From an uncultured Pseudomonadota bacterium (GTDB lineage: Bacteria > Pseudomonadota > Alphaproteobacteria > RF32 > CAG-239), in the NCBI GenBank assembly GCA_902799835.1, contig CADCCF010000001.1, positions 186,001 through 250,000 of the forward strand: a stretch of 64,000 nucleotides of DNA. The letters are read 5' to 3'. Both the position numbers and the translations under genes were made by a program. Below the pieces are notes generated by a model that ran no database searches, was not told where the DNA came from, and saw only the letters and a program-made list of their open reading frames with translations. This document shows positions 36,307-44,299 of this stretch, piece by piece. Position 1 is the stretch's first letter; each line of letters starts with the position of its first letter.

Positions 36307-36588
36307 TTATTTGCATATAAAAGTTGCTCTGCGTCTGTGATCGGGGCGCAAAGAAATATCGTATAATTCAGCCGTTTTTCCGTTTTGATCATTGCAATAT
36401 AGCGCAGCGACCGGAGCTATTTCATCAACTCTTACATCAGCATATTCATAAACAACATATTTTGATGTTTTACCGACGACATTCATATGAGAAGCCAAGT
36501 AATTATAGTCAGGTAATCCGGGTTCTTCAGGTGCTGTTGCACAAGCTCCCATCATCAACAATAAAGTCATAACTGATATTTTTTTCAT
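36307..36588 (-). CDS. Small putative lipoprotein
   Basis: 93 residues with a lipoprotein signal (MGAC, Cys near 16), then a compact domain with two further cysteines (in LYCNDQ and FICK) likely joined in the periplasm. No family recognised. AGGATAA precedes the ATG. It starts nine bases after the end of the next gene upstream (36598-36900) on the same strand and forms a pair with it. Confidence 0.72.
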   Translation of the reverse strand: MKKISVMTLLLMMGACATAPEEPGLPDYNYLASHMNVVGKTSKYVVYEYADVRVDEIAPVAALYCNDQNGKTAELYDISLRPDHRRRATFICK

Positions 36589-36597
36589 TATATTATC

Positions 36598-36900
36598 CTA
36601 TTTCAACTCATTGTAAATTTCTTTGCCGGCTTTCAACAAAATTTTGTAAACCCGGGTATTGGTAGAGTTTTTGGAACGGCGATTAGACAGCTTGTCCAAC
36701 ATTTTACGCAAATCCAACAAAAATCGCTGATTGGCGCGTAGTGCCTCGACATCTTTAAGATTTTCTTCGTCGCCTATTTTGTAGTCAGCAACCGCCTTTA
36801 ATGTGGCCATATAAGCGGCATCATTTTGAGCCGAATATTGCGCTTTAGCGGCACCTGTCATCAACAATAGCGCCAAAAACACGGCTTTAAATAATTTCAT
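36598..36900 (-). CDS. Small exported protein, function unknown
   Basis: 100 residues from the ATG at 36900, which has AAGGGG upstream and begins a clean signal peptide (cleavage after AKA near residue 20). The mature part is charged and helical. A few residues (LDLRKMLDKLSNRRSKNS) suggest a coiled or nucleic-acid-like basic helix, but no function can be given. Paired with the downstream small lipoprotein. Confidence 0.68.
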   Translation of the reverse strand: MKLFKAVFLALLLMTGAAKAQYSAQNDAAYMATLKAVADYKIGDEENLKDVEALRANQRFLLDLRKMLDKLSNRRSKNSTNTRVYKILLKAGKEIYNELK

Positions 36901-37003
36901 GCACACCCCTTTGTTAACAGTAATTAACTTTTTTCAAAATGTGTTATACATAATATATATCTTAAACCATAATTTTACTATGAATTTTTGAAAGTTATCA
37001 GAT

Positions 37004-37990
37004 ATGAAAAAAACGATATGGTTGTTATTAGACGACCGCCGCGGCAGTGTTGGACAAGCTATGGGAATTGCCAATGCGATAGGCGATCGCATGGAAATCA
37101 TTGAAAAAAAAATAGTCTATAACAAATTGGCGGGCCTGCCCAATTGGATCAGAGGAAAAACCTTGGTGGGAGTTAACCGCAAAGAATCAGACGAACTAAG
37201 TAGTAACTATCCTGATGTGGTTATGTCAATATCAAGGCGCACAGTTCCCGTTGCTCGTTACATTCGCAAGATGTCTCATAATAGAACCAAAATAGTTCAA
37301 CTAATGTATCCTGATGGCGGTATAGGCCTAAAAGAGATGGAGTTGGTAATAGTTCCTGATCATGATAGCCCAAGCAAAAAACAAATAGCAAATGCTATGG
37401 TTATCTTAGGAGCTCCCACCAAAATTTGTCCCGAAGTTCTACAACAGGCCAAGGAAAAATGGTTGCCGAAATTTGCTAATCTGCCCAAACCATATACAAC
37501 AGTAATCATTGGAGGAGCCATTAAGGGTAAGGAATGGCCTTTAGCCAATGCTGAAAAATTAGCTGATAGAATAAAGGAACTACATGATAAAACAGGTGGG
37601 TCCATCCTTATAACGACATCACGTCGCACCGGCGAAAAAGCCCAAAATTTAATTATGCAAAAATTAAAAGATATTCCCGCATACACCTATATATGGGGTG
37701 AGCAGAAAGAAAATCCGCTTATGGGATTTTATGCCTGTGCTGATCGCATAGTTGTTACAGCCGATTCGGTATCGATGTGCTCTGAAGCTTGTGGAACAGG
37801 GGTTCCGGTTTTGTTGTTTCGTGACAAAAACTGGCTTCCGCAAAAGCATCAATCGTTTGCTCAAGCCTTGATTGACAAAGGCTATGCTGATGATGTATGT
37901 AATAAGCAAGCTACTGATTTTTCCCCTAAGGTAACACTTAACAATGCCGCAGATATTGCAAGCAAAATAATTGCTATTTCGCAAAACTAA
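37004..37990 (+). CDS. ELM1/GtrOC1 family protein (putative glycosyltransferase-like)
   Basis: 328 residues of the Mito_fiss_Elm1 family, found mainly in alphaproteobacteria and plant mitochondria. Visible: an N-terminal WLLLDDRRGSVGQAMGIANA, the central VIVPDHD, VIIGGAIKG, TTSRRTG and the ADRIVVTADSVSMCSEAC segment that resembles the nucleotide-sugar site of GT-B glycosyltransferases. The bacterial role is not settled. Its 3' end overlaps the convergent rquA end by 17 bases. Confidence 0.85.
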   Translation: MKKTIWLLLDDRRGSVGQAMGIANAIGDRMEIIEKKIVYNKLAGLPNWIRGKTLVGVNRKESDELSSNYPDVVMSISRRTVPVARYIRKMSHNRTKIVQLMYPDGGIGLKEMELVIVPDHDSPSKKQIANAMVILGAPTKICPEVLQQAKEKWLPKFANLPKPYTTVIIGGAIKGKEWPLANAEKLADRIKELHDKTGGSILITTSRRTGEKAQNLIMQKLKDIPAYTYIWGEQKENPLMGFYACADRIVVTADSVSMCSEACGTGVPVLLFRDKNWLPQKHQSFAQALIDKGYADDVCNKQATDFSPKVTLNNAADIASKIIAISQN

Positions 37991-38705
37991 AGTTGTAGCC
38001 GCCATTATTTTCGTCAGCAATACGCAAAACGGTGGTTTTTTGAAACATTCCGCCGAAGAAAGTTTCAGTTTTCCACTTATAAGCTTTGCTATTATTGGTT
38101 GACATATCCTGAATTGAACAATTCCATAGTTGTTCAACGAATGGGTGGTGAAGACGATTATATAATTTTGTTGGCAAATACAGGGGGTGCAATTTACTTG
38201 GTTTGTGCCAATCAATAAAAATAGCCTTACCGCCAGGAACAATCATTTTTAAAGCATTATCAATAATAAGTTCTTTATGCTTTTTGGGTACCATCGACAG
38301 CAACAGAAAACAAATAACCGCATCATAAATCGGCGGAGCATTCATTGTGGCAGCATCATCTTGGATAAATTCTAAATTTTTATATAATTTACCACATCGA
38401 TTAGATGCACGCTTTATTACTTTATCATTTATATCGACAATAAGGTATTGTCCTTTTGCGCCTATAGCTAAAGCCGTTTCATCAATTTGATTACCAAAAA
38501 CAACTCCCATCTGACAAACTTTTTGATTGGCAGATAACTCGTAGGTCAGCGTATTTACCAATTTTCGATATTGTAAGAAAGTTCTTAGTTGACAATTCCA
38601 GAGATTATCCATCTTTTCGCACAATACATCGTCATCATAAATTCCCTCATAGATAACGTTCATATATTCGGGATAAATAAAATCGGAGTTGCTATTTATT
38701 TTCAT
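37974..38705 (-). CDS. rquA: RquA-like rhodoquinone biosynthesis methyltransferase-fold protein
   Basis: 243 residues related to class I SAM methyltransferases but with the RquA pattern. The usual glycine loop is replaced by QMGVVFGNQ, followed by YDAVICFLLLSMVP, the VPGGKAIFIDWHKP block, HPL..P, HPFVEQLW and the C-terminal KTETFFGGMFQK. RquA converts ubiquinone to rhodoquinone, a low-potential quinone for fumarate reduction under low oxygen. I recognise the family from these blocks; menaquinone/ubiquinone UbiE-type enzymes lack the FFGG..QK end. It overlaps the Hpt gene by four bases (ATGA) and so belongs to that operon. Confidence 0.75.
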   Translation of the reverse strand: MKINSNSDFIYPEYMNVIYEGIYDDDVLCEKMDNLWNCQLRTFLQYRKLVNTLTYELSANQKVCQMGVVFGNQIDETALAIGAKGQYLIVDINDKVIKRASNRCGKLYKNLEFIQDDAATMNAPPIYDAVICFLLLSMVPKKHKELIIDNALKMIVPGGKAIFIDWHKPSKLHPLYLPTKLYNRLHHPFVEQLWNCSIQDMSTNNSKAYKWKTETFFGGMFQKTTVLRIADENNGGYNFSFAK

Positions 38706-39046
38706 TTTTTATCATCCTGTAAAACAGAAATTACCTTTAAAATGCTTTCTTGATAACATTCTTTGCTTAAAGGTATCAGTTCGGAAGCCTTGTTTATGCG
38801 ATTATTAATCAAGTCATCCTCAATTTTTGTACATAACTGCGAAAAATCTTCCATACCAAAAACCAAGCTGTTTGACCGCCAGCAGTGAAAAATATGGCGT
38901 TTTTCACTCAAACTGCTTTTATCAAGCATTTCCCATGATTTTGTGGAATCAAGCAGGTAATCGCGTAGTAAACTCTGCATCTTACGTTTACCAAAAATAC
39001 CCAAATATTCATCAAGTTGTTTTTTATTTATTTTGTTCATTTTCAT
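38702..39046 (-). CDS. Histidine phosphotransfer (Hpt) domain protein
   Basis: 114 residues forming one helical bundle. The segment IFHCWRSNSLVFGMEDFSQLC has the Hpt arrangement: a phospho-accepting His, a hydrophobic residue at +2, a basic residue at +3, and a Gly-hydrophobic turn before the next helix. It would shuttle phosphate between a sensor kinase and a receiver. The ATG at 39046 has AGGA seven bases ahead and overlaps the response regulator by 23 bases. No sensor kinase is visible in the window. Confidence 0.65.
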   Translation of the reverse strand: MKMNKINKKQLDEYLGIFGKRKMQSLLRDYLLDSTKSWEMLDKSSLSEKRHIFHCWRSNSLVFGMEDFSQLCTKIEDDLINNRINKASELIPLSKECYQESILKVISVLQDDKK

Positions 39047-39707
39047 TTAACAATCCTAAATGTGTTGCAGTTGCAACGGCTCCTGTACGATTATAAACTC
39101 CCAATAATCTCAATATGGCGGTAACATGAAGTTTTACAGTTCCTTCGGTCAACCCCAGTTCATAAGCAATTTGCTTATTTGATTTACCGGAAGCAATTAA
39201 TTTTAACACATCAATTTGACGCGGTGATAAAATTTTTGCATTATTTTTAATATCTGAATTGGCAGACATGTTTTCAACCGACTTCAAAATGTCTAATTCA
39301 GCTTGTTCATTATTGTACAGCAACTCTGCCGGAATATAAACGCCGCCCGATAAGACTAAATTAACGGCAGAGATTATAACCTCACGGCTCGATGTCTTCG
39401 GTATATAGCCGGCTGTGCCGATATCCAAAGTTTTTTGCACCACTTCTCGGTCAAATACTGCTGAAAGAATAATAATCGGCGTTTCAGGTAATTCTTTATG
39501 CATTTTTTGGATTGCCTCTAGCCAATGTGCTCCCGGCATTGCCAAATCGGTAAGTATTAAATCAAAATCTTTTACTTTTGCAATAATGGAAAATATATCA
39601 CTATAACTTTTAGCCGAAACTATTTCAGCATCTTTATTATAGTCGTTCAAAATCATTTCCAAACCTTTTAAGAAAAGCTCATGATCATCTGCTATAAGTA
39701 TTTTCAT
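39024..39707 (-). CDS. NarL/FixJ (LuxR-type) response regulator
   Basis: 227 residues: a receiver domain with IADDHELF, phospho-acceptor Asp in LILTDLAMPG near residue 56, the T/S in IILSA and Lys in GYIPKTS, then a LuxR-type helix-turn-helix (LSPRQIDVLKLIASGKSNKQIAYELGLT ... KLHVTAIL). It is expected to bind DNA when phosphorylated. The ATG at 39707 has GGAG six bases upstream. It is followed, with overlaps, by the Hpt and RquA-like genes, so it may control respiration or be a partner of the Hpt protein. Confidence 0.93.
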   Translation of the reverse strand: MKILIADDHELFLKGLEMILNDYNKDAEIVSAKSYSDIFSIIAKVKDFDLILTDLAMPGAHWLEAIQKMHKELPETPIIILSAVFDREVVQKTLDIGTAGYIPKTSSREVIISAVNLVLSGGVYIPAELLYNNEQAELDILKSVENMSANSDIKNNAKILSPRQIDVLKLIASGKSNKQIAYELGLTEGTVKLHVTAILRLLGVYNRTGAVATATHLGLLNENEQNK

Positions 39708-39722
39708 AATCACTCCTTTTTA

Positions 39723-40454
39723 TTACCAATCACCATTCACAGACTGCCAAACCGCTAAAGCCGCGATAGTAGCTGTTTCAGCCCGCAAAATTCTGGGGCC
39801 TAATTTTATATTTCTAGTAAACCCTAGGTTGTTTATAAACTCGGCCTCATTATCACTAAAACCGCCCTCCGGTCCTATAAGCACGGCACTTGGGCATTTT
39901 TTGTTTTTCATAAACTCATCAACAGCTCTTTCCCCGCATTGACGCTCGTCTGCGAAATAAAGAATGCGATTATCGCTCCAAGAATTTAAACATTTTTTTA
40001 AATCAATCGGATTGCCAATTTCCGGAACGCTTAACCTTCCACATTGTTCCGCGGCTTCAATAGCCTGCGCAATGTACCTCTCCGTACGGATGTGCAAAGT
40101 ATTGGTGCGTGAAGTTATAATTGGAACAATTTTAGCCACGCCTAATTCGACTGCTTTTTCAATAACAAAATCTGTCTTATCTTTCTTTAATGGTGAAAAC
40201 AAAAGCCAAATATCGCAAAGCTTATCCGCGTCTCGACATTTTTTAAGTGGTTTTATAATGGTTTTACTTTTGCTGATTTCCTCGATTCGACACTCATATT
40301 CACCATCATTTGCATTAAAACATCTCAATACATCATTTTTTTGGCAACGCATAACATTATTTAAATAATGCGACTTTCCTTCTTCAAGGACTAGATTGTC
40401 AGAAGTCGCTATTTTTTGATTAATCCATAATCTGATGTTCGTAAAATTATTCAT
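39723..40454 (-). CDS. rsmE: 16S rRNA m3U1498 methyltransferase RsmE
   Basis: 243 residues with the SPOUT (knotted) fold. An N-terminal PUA-like region (HYLNNVMRCQKNDVLRCFN) precedes the RsmE core: KKDKTDFVIEKAVELGVAKIVPIITSRT, the IEAAEQCGR motif, LIGPEGGFSDNEAEF and LGPRILRAETA. It methylates U1498 of 16S rRNA. The start overlaps the preceding chagasin-like gene by one base. Confidence 0.95.
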   Translation of the reverse strand: MNNFTNIRLWINQKIATSDNLVLEEGKSHYLNNVMRCQKNDVLRCFNANDGEYECRIEEISKSKTIIKPLKKCRDADKLCDIWLLFSPLKKDKTDFVIEKAVELGVAKIVPIITSRTNTLHIRTERYIAQAIEAAEQCGRLSVPEIGNPIDLKKCLNSWSDNRILYFADERQCGERAVDEFMKNKKCPSAVLIGPEGGFSDNEAEFINNLGFTRNIKLGPRILRAETATIAALAVWQSVNGDW

Positions 40455-40939
40455 TACTTGCCTTTGATAAACAATGCTTTGTTTTCTACAACGGATTTGT
40501 CTTCTTTATTGGTGTAGTCAAAATATACTTCACTATCCTTATCGTCTTTATTTTGTTTAAACAAGAAAGTGCGGATTCCTTTTGAGGCGCCCTTATTAGT
40601 AAAAATAACTGCTGAATTATCGTATTTGACTTTCCAAACAAAACCAGATTCTTCTTTAACGGTTACGACGGCAGTATCTCCTTTGCATAAGCTAACCTCG
40701 GCAGATGCTTTTTCACTTAAATCAATCTCTTTAGTTTCCGGCTCTTTGATTTCCGGAGTATCGACGACAGGAGCATTATATGTGTGAGAAGGTTTGTTAA
40801 TTTTTACCGTGGAAGAACCTTTAGTTCCTTTGGCTACATTTTTGTAGGATAGAGCCTGTTCTGCAGACTGCACGACAATAGCTTCTGCTTCAAGATAGCA
40901 GAAAACCGAGAACAGAACAATTAATACGAACCTTATCAT
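40454..40939 (-). CDS. Exported protein with possible chagasin-like (I42) domain
   Basis: 161 residues with a signal peptide (about 20 residues ending in EAEA). The C-terminal half (from VSLCKGDTAVVTVKEESGFVWKV through GIRTFLFKQ and VYFDYTN) resembles the beta-sandwich of chagasin-type cysteine-peptidase inhibitors, but the canonical NPTTG loop is replaced, so the inhibitor role is doubtful. AAAGGAG precedes the ATG. Coupled to rsmE by a one-base overlap. Confidence 0.65.
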   Translation of the reverse strand: MIRFVLIVLFSVFCYLEAEAIVVQSAEQALSYKNVAKGTKGSSTVKINKPSHTYNAPVVDTPEIKEPETKEIDLSEKASAEVSLCKGDTAVVTVKEESGFVWKVKYDNSAVIFTNKGASKGIRTFLFKQNKDDKDSEVYFDYTNKEDKSVVENKALFIKGK

Positions 40940-41060
40940 GGCAAATCTCCTTTATAAATATGCACATTGATAACATTTTATACTTTTATTATACCATTAT
41001 ATCGTTTATTTTAACAATAATAAAGTGAAAATTTAGTTACTTTTTTATAATAGGCATAAA

Positions 41061-41732
41061 ATGATTATAACCATAGACGGGCCGGCCGCTGCTGGCAAAG
41101 GAACATTGGCTTCCAAATTGGCACTAAAGTACAATCTTACTTATTTTGATACCGGTATGGTATACAGAGCAGTTGGGCTAGATGTCGTTTTACAGGGCAA
41201 AGATCCTAATGATGAACAATCGGCTCTGTCAGTGGCACAAAAGCTGACTTTCCCACGCATAATGGAGCTGTCAAAGCACCAAGATTTTCGTTCAGCTGTT
41301 GGAGGTGATGCGGCTTCAAAAGTTTCAGCGATTCCCTCAGTGCGAGCAGCTTTGTTGCAAATGCAAAGAGATTTTGCCTTAAACCCTCAATTTAGTGATG
41401 GGCGCAAGGCTTCCGGCGTAGTGTATGACGGGCGTGATGCCGGCACGGTTATTTGCCCCCAAGCAGACGTAAAAGTGTTTATCACCGCCTCATCCGAAGT
41501 GCGAGCAATGCGTAGATTTAAGGAATTTCAACAAAAGGGGTTGACGATTACCTATGATGAGGTCTTAGCACAAACCAGGGAACGTGACGAACGTGATGCC
41601 TCGCGCAGTTCAGCACCGATGAAACCGGCTGATGATGCTGTTATAATTGATACTTCGGATATGAGTATTGATGAAGTATACAAAAAAGTTTGCGATATCA
41701 TCGAATCTCATAAAAAAATACTTGAAAAATAA
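41061..41732 (+). CDS. cmk: Cytidylate kinase
   Basis: 223 residues. It phosphorylates CMP/dCMP with ATP. Walker A IDGPAAAGKGTLASKLA is near residue 4, with the CMP-binding YFDTGMVYRAVG, VYDGRDAGTVICPQADVKVF and ERDERDASRSSAP (conserved Arg/Asp contacts). It directly precedes rpsA, as in many bacteria, with a 118-base gap. Confidence 0.96.
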   Translation: MIITIDGPAAAGKGTLASKLALKYNLTYFDTGMVYRAVGLDVVLQGKDPNDEQSALSVAQKLTFPRIMELSKHQDFRSAVGGDAASKVSAIPSVRAALLQMQRDFALNPQFSDGRKASGVVYDGRDAGTVICPQADVKVFITASSEVRAMRRFKEFQQKGLTITYDEVLAQTRERDERDASRSSAPMKPADDAVIIDTSDMSIDEVYKKVCDIIESHKKILEK

Positions 41733-41850
41733 ATATTTGTCTGTATAAATAGCTCTACCGATGAAAAGGGCGCGCTTTTATTCGGTATATAGATTCGCGC
41801 AAGTCCGCCATTATGATTGGGTCTGGCATTTTTTTGAAATATGATTTTTA
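41733..41850 (+). promoter_or_regulatory. rpsA leader without clear Shine-Dalgarno
   Basis: The 118 bases between cmk and rpsA end in a U/A-rich stretch with no purine-rich ribosome site within 15 bases of the ATG. A stem AAAAG/CTTTT with GC-rich loop lies near 41763-41778, and two CGCG elements (about 41771 and 41794) could pair differently. S1 genes commonly have weak Shine-Dalgarno sites and structured leaders used for autoregulation. Confidence 0.4.
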
Positions 41851-43533
41851 ATGATTAATACTGAATTTAAAATTCCCGAAACAAACGAAAATTTTGAAGC
41901 ATTGTTGAATGAACAATTTGGTGATAACGGTATCACCGGTTCGGTTGTTAAGGGTACAATTATCCGTCTTACTCCTGATTTTGTTACCGTTGATGTCGGT
42001 TTGAAGTCGGAAGGACGCATCCCTATGCGTGAATTTGGGCAAAATCCCGAGTTAAACATTGGTGATGTTGTTGAAGTTTATGTTGACCGTTATGAAGACA
42101 AAGACGGCAATATCGTTTTGTCGCGTGAAAAGGCTCGTCGTGAAGAAGCATGGCAAGATTTGGAGAAATCTTTGAATGCCGGTGAAAGAGTTAACGGCGT
42201 TATCTTTGGTCGCGTAAAAGGCGGATTTACTGTTGATTTAAACGGCGCAATTGCTTTCTTGCCCGGTTCACAAATTGATATTCGTCCGATTCGTGACATT
42301 ACTCCTTTGATGGGGGTTGTTCAGCCGTTCCAAATTTTGAAAATGGACAAGATCAGAGGCAATATCGTTGTTTCTCGTCGTGTTGTTTTGGAAGAAACTC
42401 GTGCTGAAGCTCGTGCTGAATTAATTAACGACCTCAAGGAAGGTTCAATTTTGGAAGGTGTTGTTAAAAACATCACTGATTATGGTGCATTCATTGATTT
42501 GGGTGGTGTTGACGGCTTGTTGCACGTTACCGATATTTCATGGCGTCGTATTAACCATCCGGCTGAGGTTTTGAGTGTTGGTCAAACCGTAAAAGTTCAG
42601 GTTATCAAATTCAACGAAGACAACCAAAGAATTTCTTTGGGTATGAAGCAGCTTGAATCTGATCCTTGGGCTAAGGTTGAGGGCAAATACGAAGTTGGCC
42701 AGATCTACCATGGTAAAGTTACTAACATCACCGATTATGGCGCATTTGTTGAATTAGAAGATGGCATTGAGGGCTTGGTTCACGTATCTGAAATGAGCTG
42801 GACCCGCAAAAATGTTCATCCGGGCAAAATCGTTTCAACTTCACAAGAAGTTGATGTTAAGGTTTTGGAAGTTGATGCTGAGAAACGTCGTATTTCTTTG
42901 GGTATCAAGCAATGCACTCCTAACCCCTGGGCTGCTTACATTGAGGAGCATCCTCTGGGATCGGTTATCGAAGGCAAAATCAAGAATATTACCGAATTCG
43001 GTTTATTCATTGGTTTGTCCGATGAAATCGATGGCATGATTCATTTATCCGATATTTCTTGGAGCAAATCCGGTGAGGAAGCTGTTAAGGAATATACCAA
43101 AGGACAAGAAATCCAAGCTAAAATTATTGATGTTGATGTTGAAAAAGAGCGCATTTCTTTGGGCATTAAACAACTCACTGAAGACAGCGTATCTGCTGCA
43201 TTAGACAACATCAAAAAAGGCGATGTCGTTGAAGCTGTTGTAAAAGCTATCGAAGACAAAGCCGTAGTTGTTGAAGTTAATGGCATCACTGCTTCTATCA
43301 AGAAGGCTGATTTAGGTCGTGATAAAGCGGCTCAAAATCCTGAGAACTTCCACGAAGGCGACAAGGTTGAAGCCAAAGTTACTTCAGTTGATCGTAAAAA
43401 TTCCAAGATTGGCTTGTCTATCAAAGCATTAGAAATTGATGAAGAGAAGAAAGCTTTGGAAGAATATGGCTCAGCTGACAACAGCAACTCCGCTTTGGGT
43501 GATGCTTTAGGCGCAGCCTTAAAAAAGAAATAA
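41851..43533 (+). CDS. rpsA: 30S ribosomal protein S1
   Basis: 560 residues containing six S1/OB-fold repeats, recognisable from recurring blocks: GAFIDLGGVDGLLHVTDISW, then GAFVELEDGIEGLVHVSEMSW, and GLFIGLSDEIDGMIHLSDIS, each ending in RISLG(M/I)KQ. S1 binds mRNA and the 30S subunit to promote initiation. Length and repeat number are normal. A strong terminator lies 34 bases downstream. Confidence 0.97.
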   Translation: MINTEFKIPETNENFEALLNEQFGDNGITGSVVKGTIIRLTPDFVTVDVGLKSEGRIPMREFGQNPELNIGDVVEVYVDRYEDKDGNIVLSREKARREEAWQDLEKSLNAGERVNGVIFGRVKGGFTVDLNGAIAFLPGSQIDIRPIRDITPLMGVVQPFQILKMDKIRGNIVVSRRVVLEETRAEARAELINDLKEGSILEGVVKNITDYGAFIDLGGVDGLLHVTDISWRRINHPAEVLSVGQTVKVQVIKFNEDNQRISLGMKQLESDPWAKVEGKYEVGQIYHGKVTNITDYGAFVELEDGIEGLVHVSEMSWTRKNVHPGKIVSTSQEVDVKVLEVDAEKRRISLGIKQCTPNPWAAYIEEHPLGSVIEGKIKNITEFGLFIGLSDEIDGMIHLSDISWSKSGEEAVKEYTKGQEIQAKIIDVDVEKERISLGIKQLTEDSVSAALDNIKKGDVVEAVVKAIEDKAVVVEVNGITASIKKADLGRDKAAQNPENFHEGDKVEAKVTSVDRKNSKIGLSIKALEIDEEKKALEEYGSADNSNSALGDALGAALKKK

Positions 43534-43566
43534 TGCTTATATAGAACATTATATATAAGTGCATAG

Positions 43567-43598
43567 AGCTCGCTTGATTTTTTTCAGGCGAGCTTTTT
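43567..43598 (+). terminator. Rho-independent terminator after rpsA
   Basis: AGCTCGCTTGA and TCAGGCGAGCT form an 11-bp stem (one G-U pair) around a T-rich loop, followed by six T and an A/T tail. Confidence 0.9.
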
Positions 43599-43746
43599 TA
43601 TATATGTTTTATCTGCGTAAAAATATCATAAAACGGGTTGAAATTTGTCGTTTACCGATTTTTAAGTTTCGTGAATTTTTTGTTACGACGAAAAAATATG
43701 CCTATAAACAATATGTTAACTTTTGCATGATATAAAACTTTTCGCT

Positions 43747-43804
43747 GGCAAATTTTGCCTAAGTGAGATACAATATAATTGTAAAGTTTGAATTTTGCAA
43801 AATT
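43747..43804 (+). promoter_or_regulatory. Promoter region of the first VirB2-like gene with two palindromes
   Basis: A TATAAT box at 43774-43779 lies 42 bases before the start codon, with no good -35. On either side are palindromes built on the same TTTTGC unit: GGCAAA-t-TTTGCC at 43747-43759 (just upstream of the -10) and the perfect 14-bp AATTTTGCAAAATT at 43791-43804 (5' leader). Their placement fits operator sites. The stretch from 43600 to 43746 shows no gene. Confidence 0.45.
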
Positions 43805-43821
43805 TAAAAAGGAGAATAAAT

Positions 43822-44175
43822 ATGAACTTTATTAAGAAAAACATGTGGACATTTGCAGCTGTAATGTTGGTTGCTATGTTCGGTTTGATTGAGCCTGCCG
43901 CTGCGGATTCCGTTATGGGTATTGCAGCTAAAAAGGCTTTGCAGGCTTTCCAAGCCACTCGTACCATTGTATTCATCGTTGGCGGTTTCGGTTTGGTAGG
44001 TATCGCTTGCGCTGCTATTTTTGGTAAGATGAACTGGAAATGGTTTGCTTTCTTGGCTGTTGGTTTGGCTATCTTGGCTGCCGCCGGATCGATTGTGGAC
44101 TACGCCACAACTCAGAACCCCGGAATGGATAGTGGTATTGCTGGCTTGACCGATACAAGTACACAAGCACAATAA
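43822..44175 (+). CDS. VirB2-like T4SS major pilin (copy 1)
   Basis: 117 residues: signal peptide (to about residue 27, AAA-D), then a core with two hydrophobic helices separated by the short polar loop FGKMNWKW, as in VirB2/TrbC pilins. The two helices (about TIVFIVGGFGLVGIACAAIF and FAFLAVGLAILAAAGSIV) would form the pilus subunit hairpin. An AAGGAG site precedes the ATG at 43822. It shares the GGFG...IFGxxNWKW signature with the next two genes. A strong hairpin follows it. Confidence 0.82.
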   Translation: MNFIKKNMWTFAAVMLVAMFGLIEPAAADSVMGIAAKKALQAFQATRTIVFIVGGFGLVGIACAAIFGKMNWKWFAFLAVGLAILAAAGSIVDYATTQNPGMDSGIAGLTDTSTQAQ

Positions 44176-44181
44176 TATGAT

Positions 44182-44206
44182 TAAGGGCGGGTTGGTCCCG
44201 CCCTTA
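44182..44206 (+). terminator. Perfect 10-bp GC-rich hairpin between VirB2-like copies 1 and 2
   Basis: TAAGGGCGGG and CCCGCCCTTA form a perfect stem with a five-base loop, seven bases after the pilin stop. It is not followed by a T-run, so it may act as a partial terminator or 3'-end stabiliser, letting the first pilin be made in excess over copies 2 and 3. Confidence 0.6.
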
Positions 44207-44299
44207 CTTTCAAAAAATACGATTTGAGTTTATTGATGTTTCTTTGATTTTAGTTGAGGGATAACAACAAACTCAAAGCCCCACCAAGGGAGGACTTTT

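Noticed and set aside
40454-40939. Firm assignment as chagasin inhibitor
   Set aside because: The overall beta pattern fits, but the characteristic inhibitor loop is not present, so only a possible relationship is stated.
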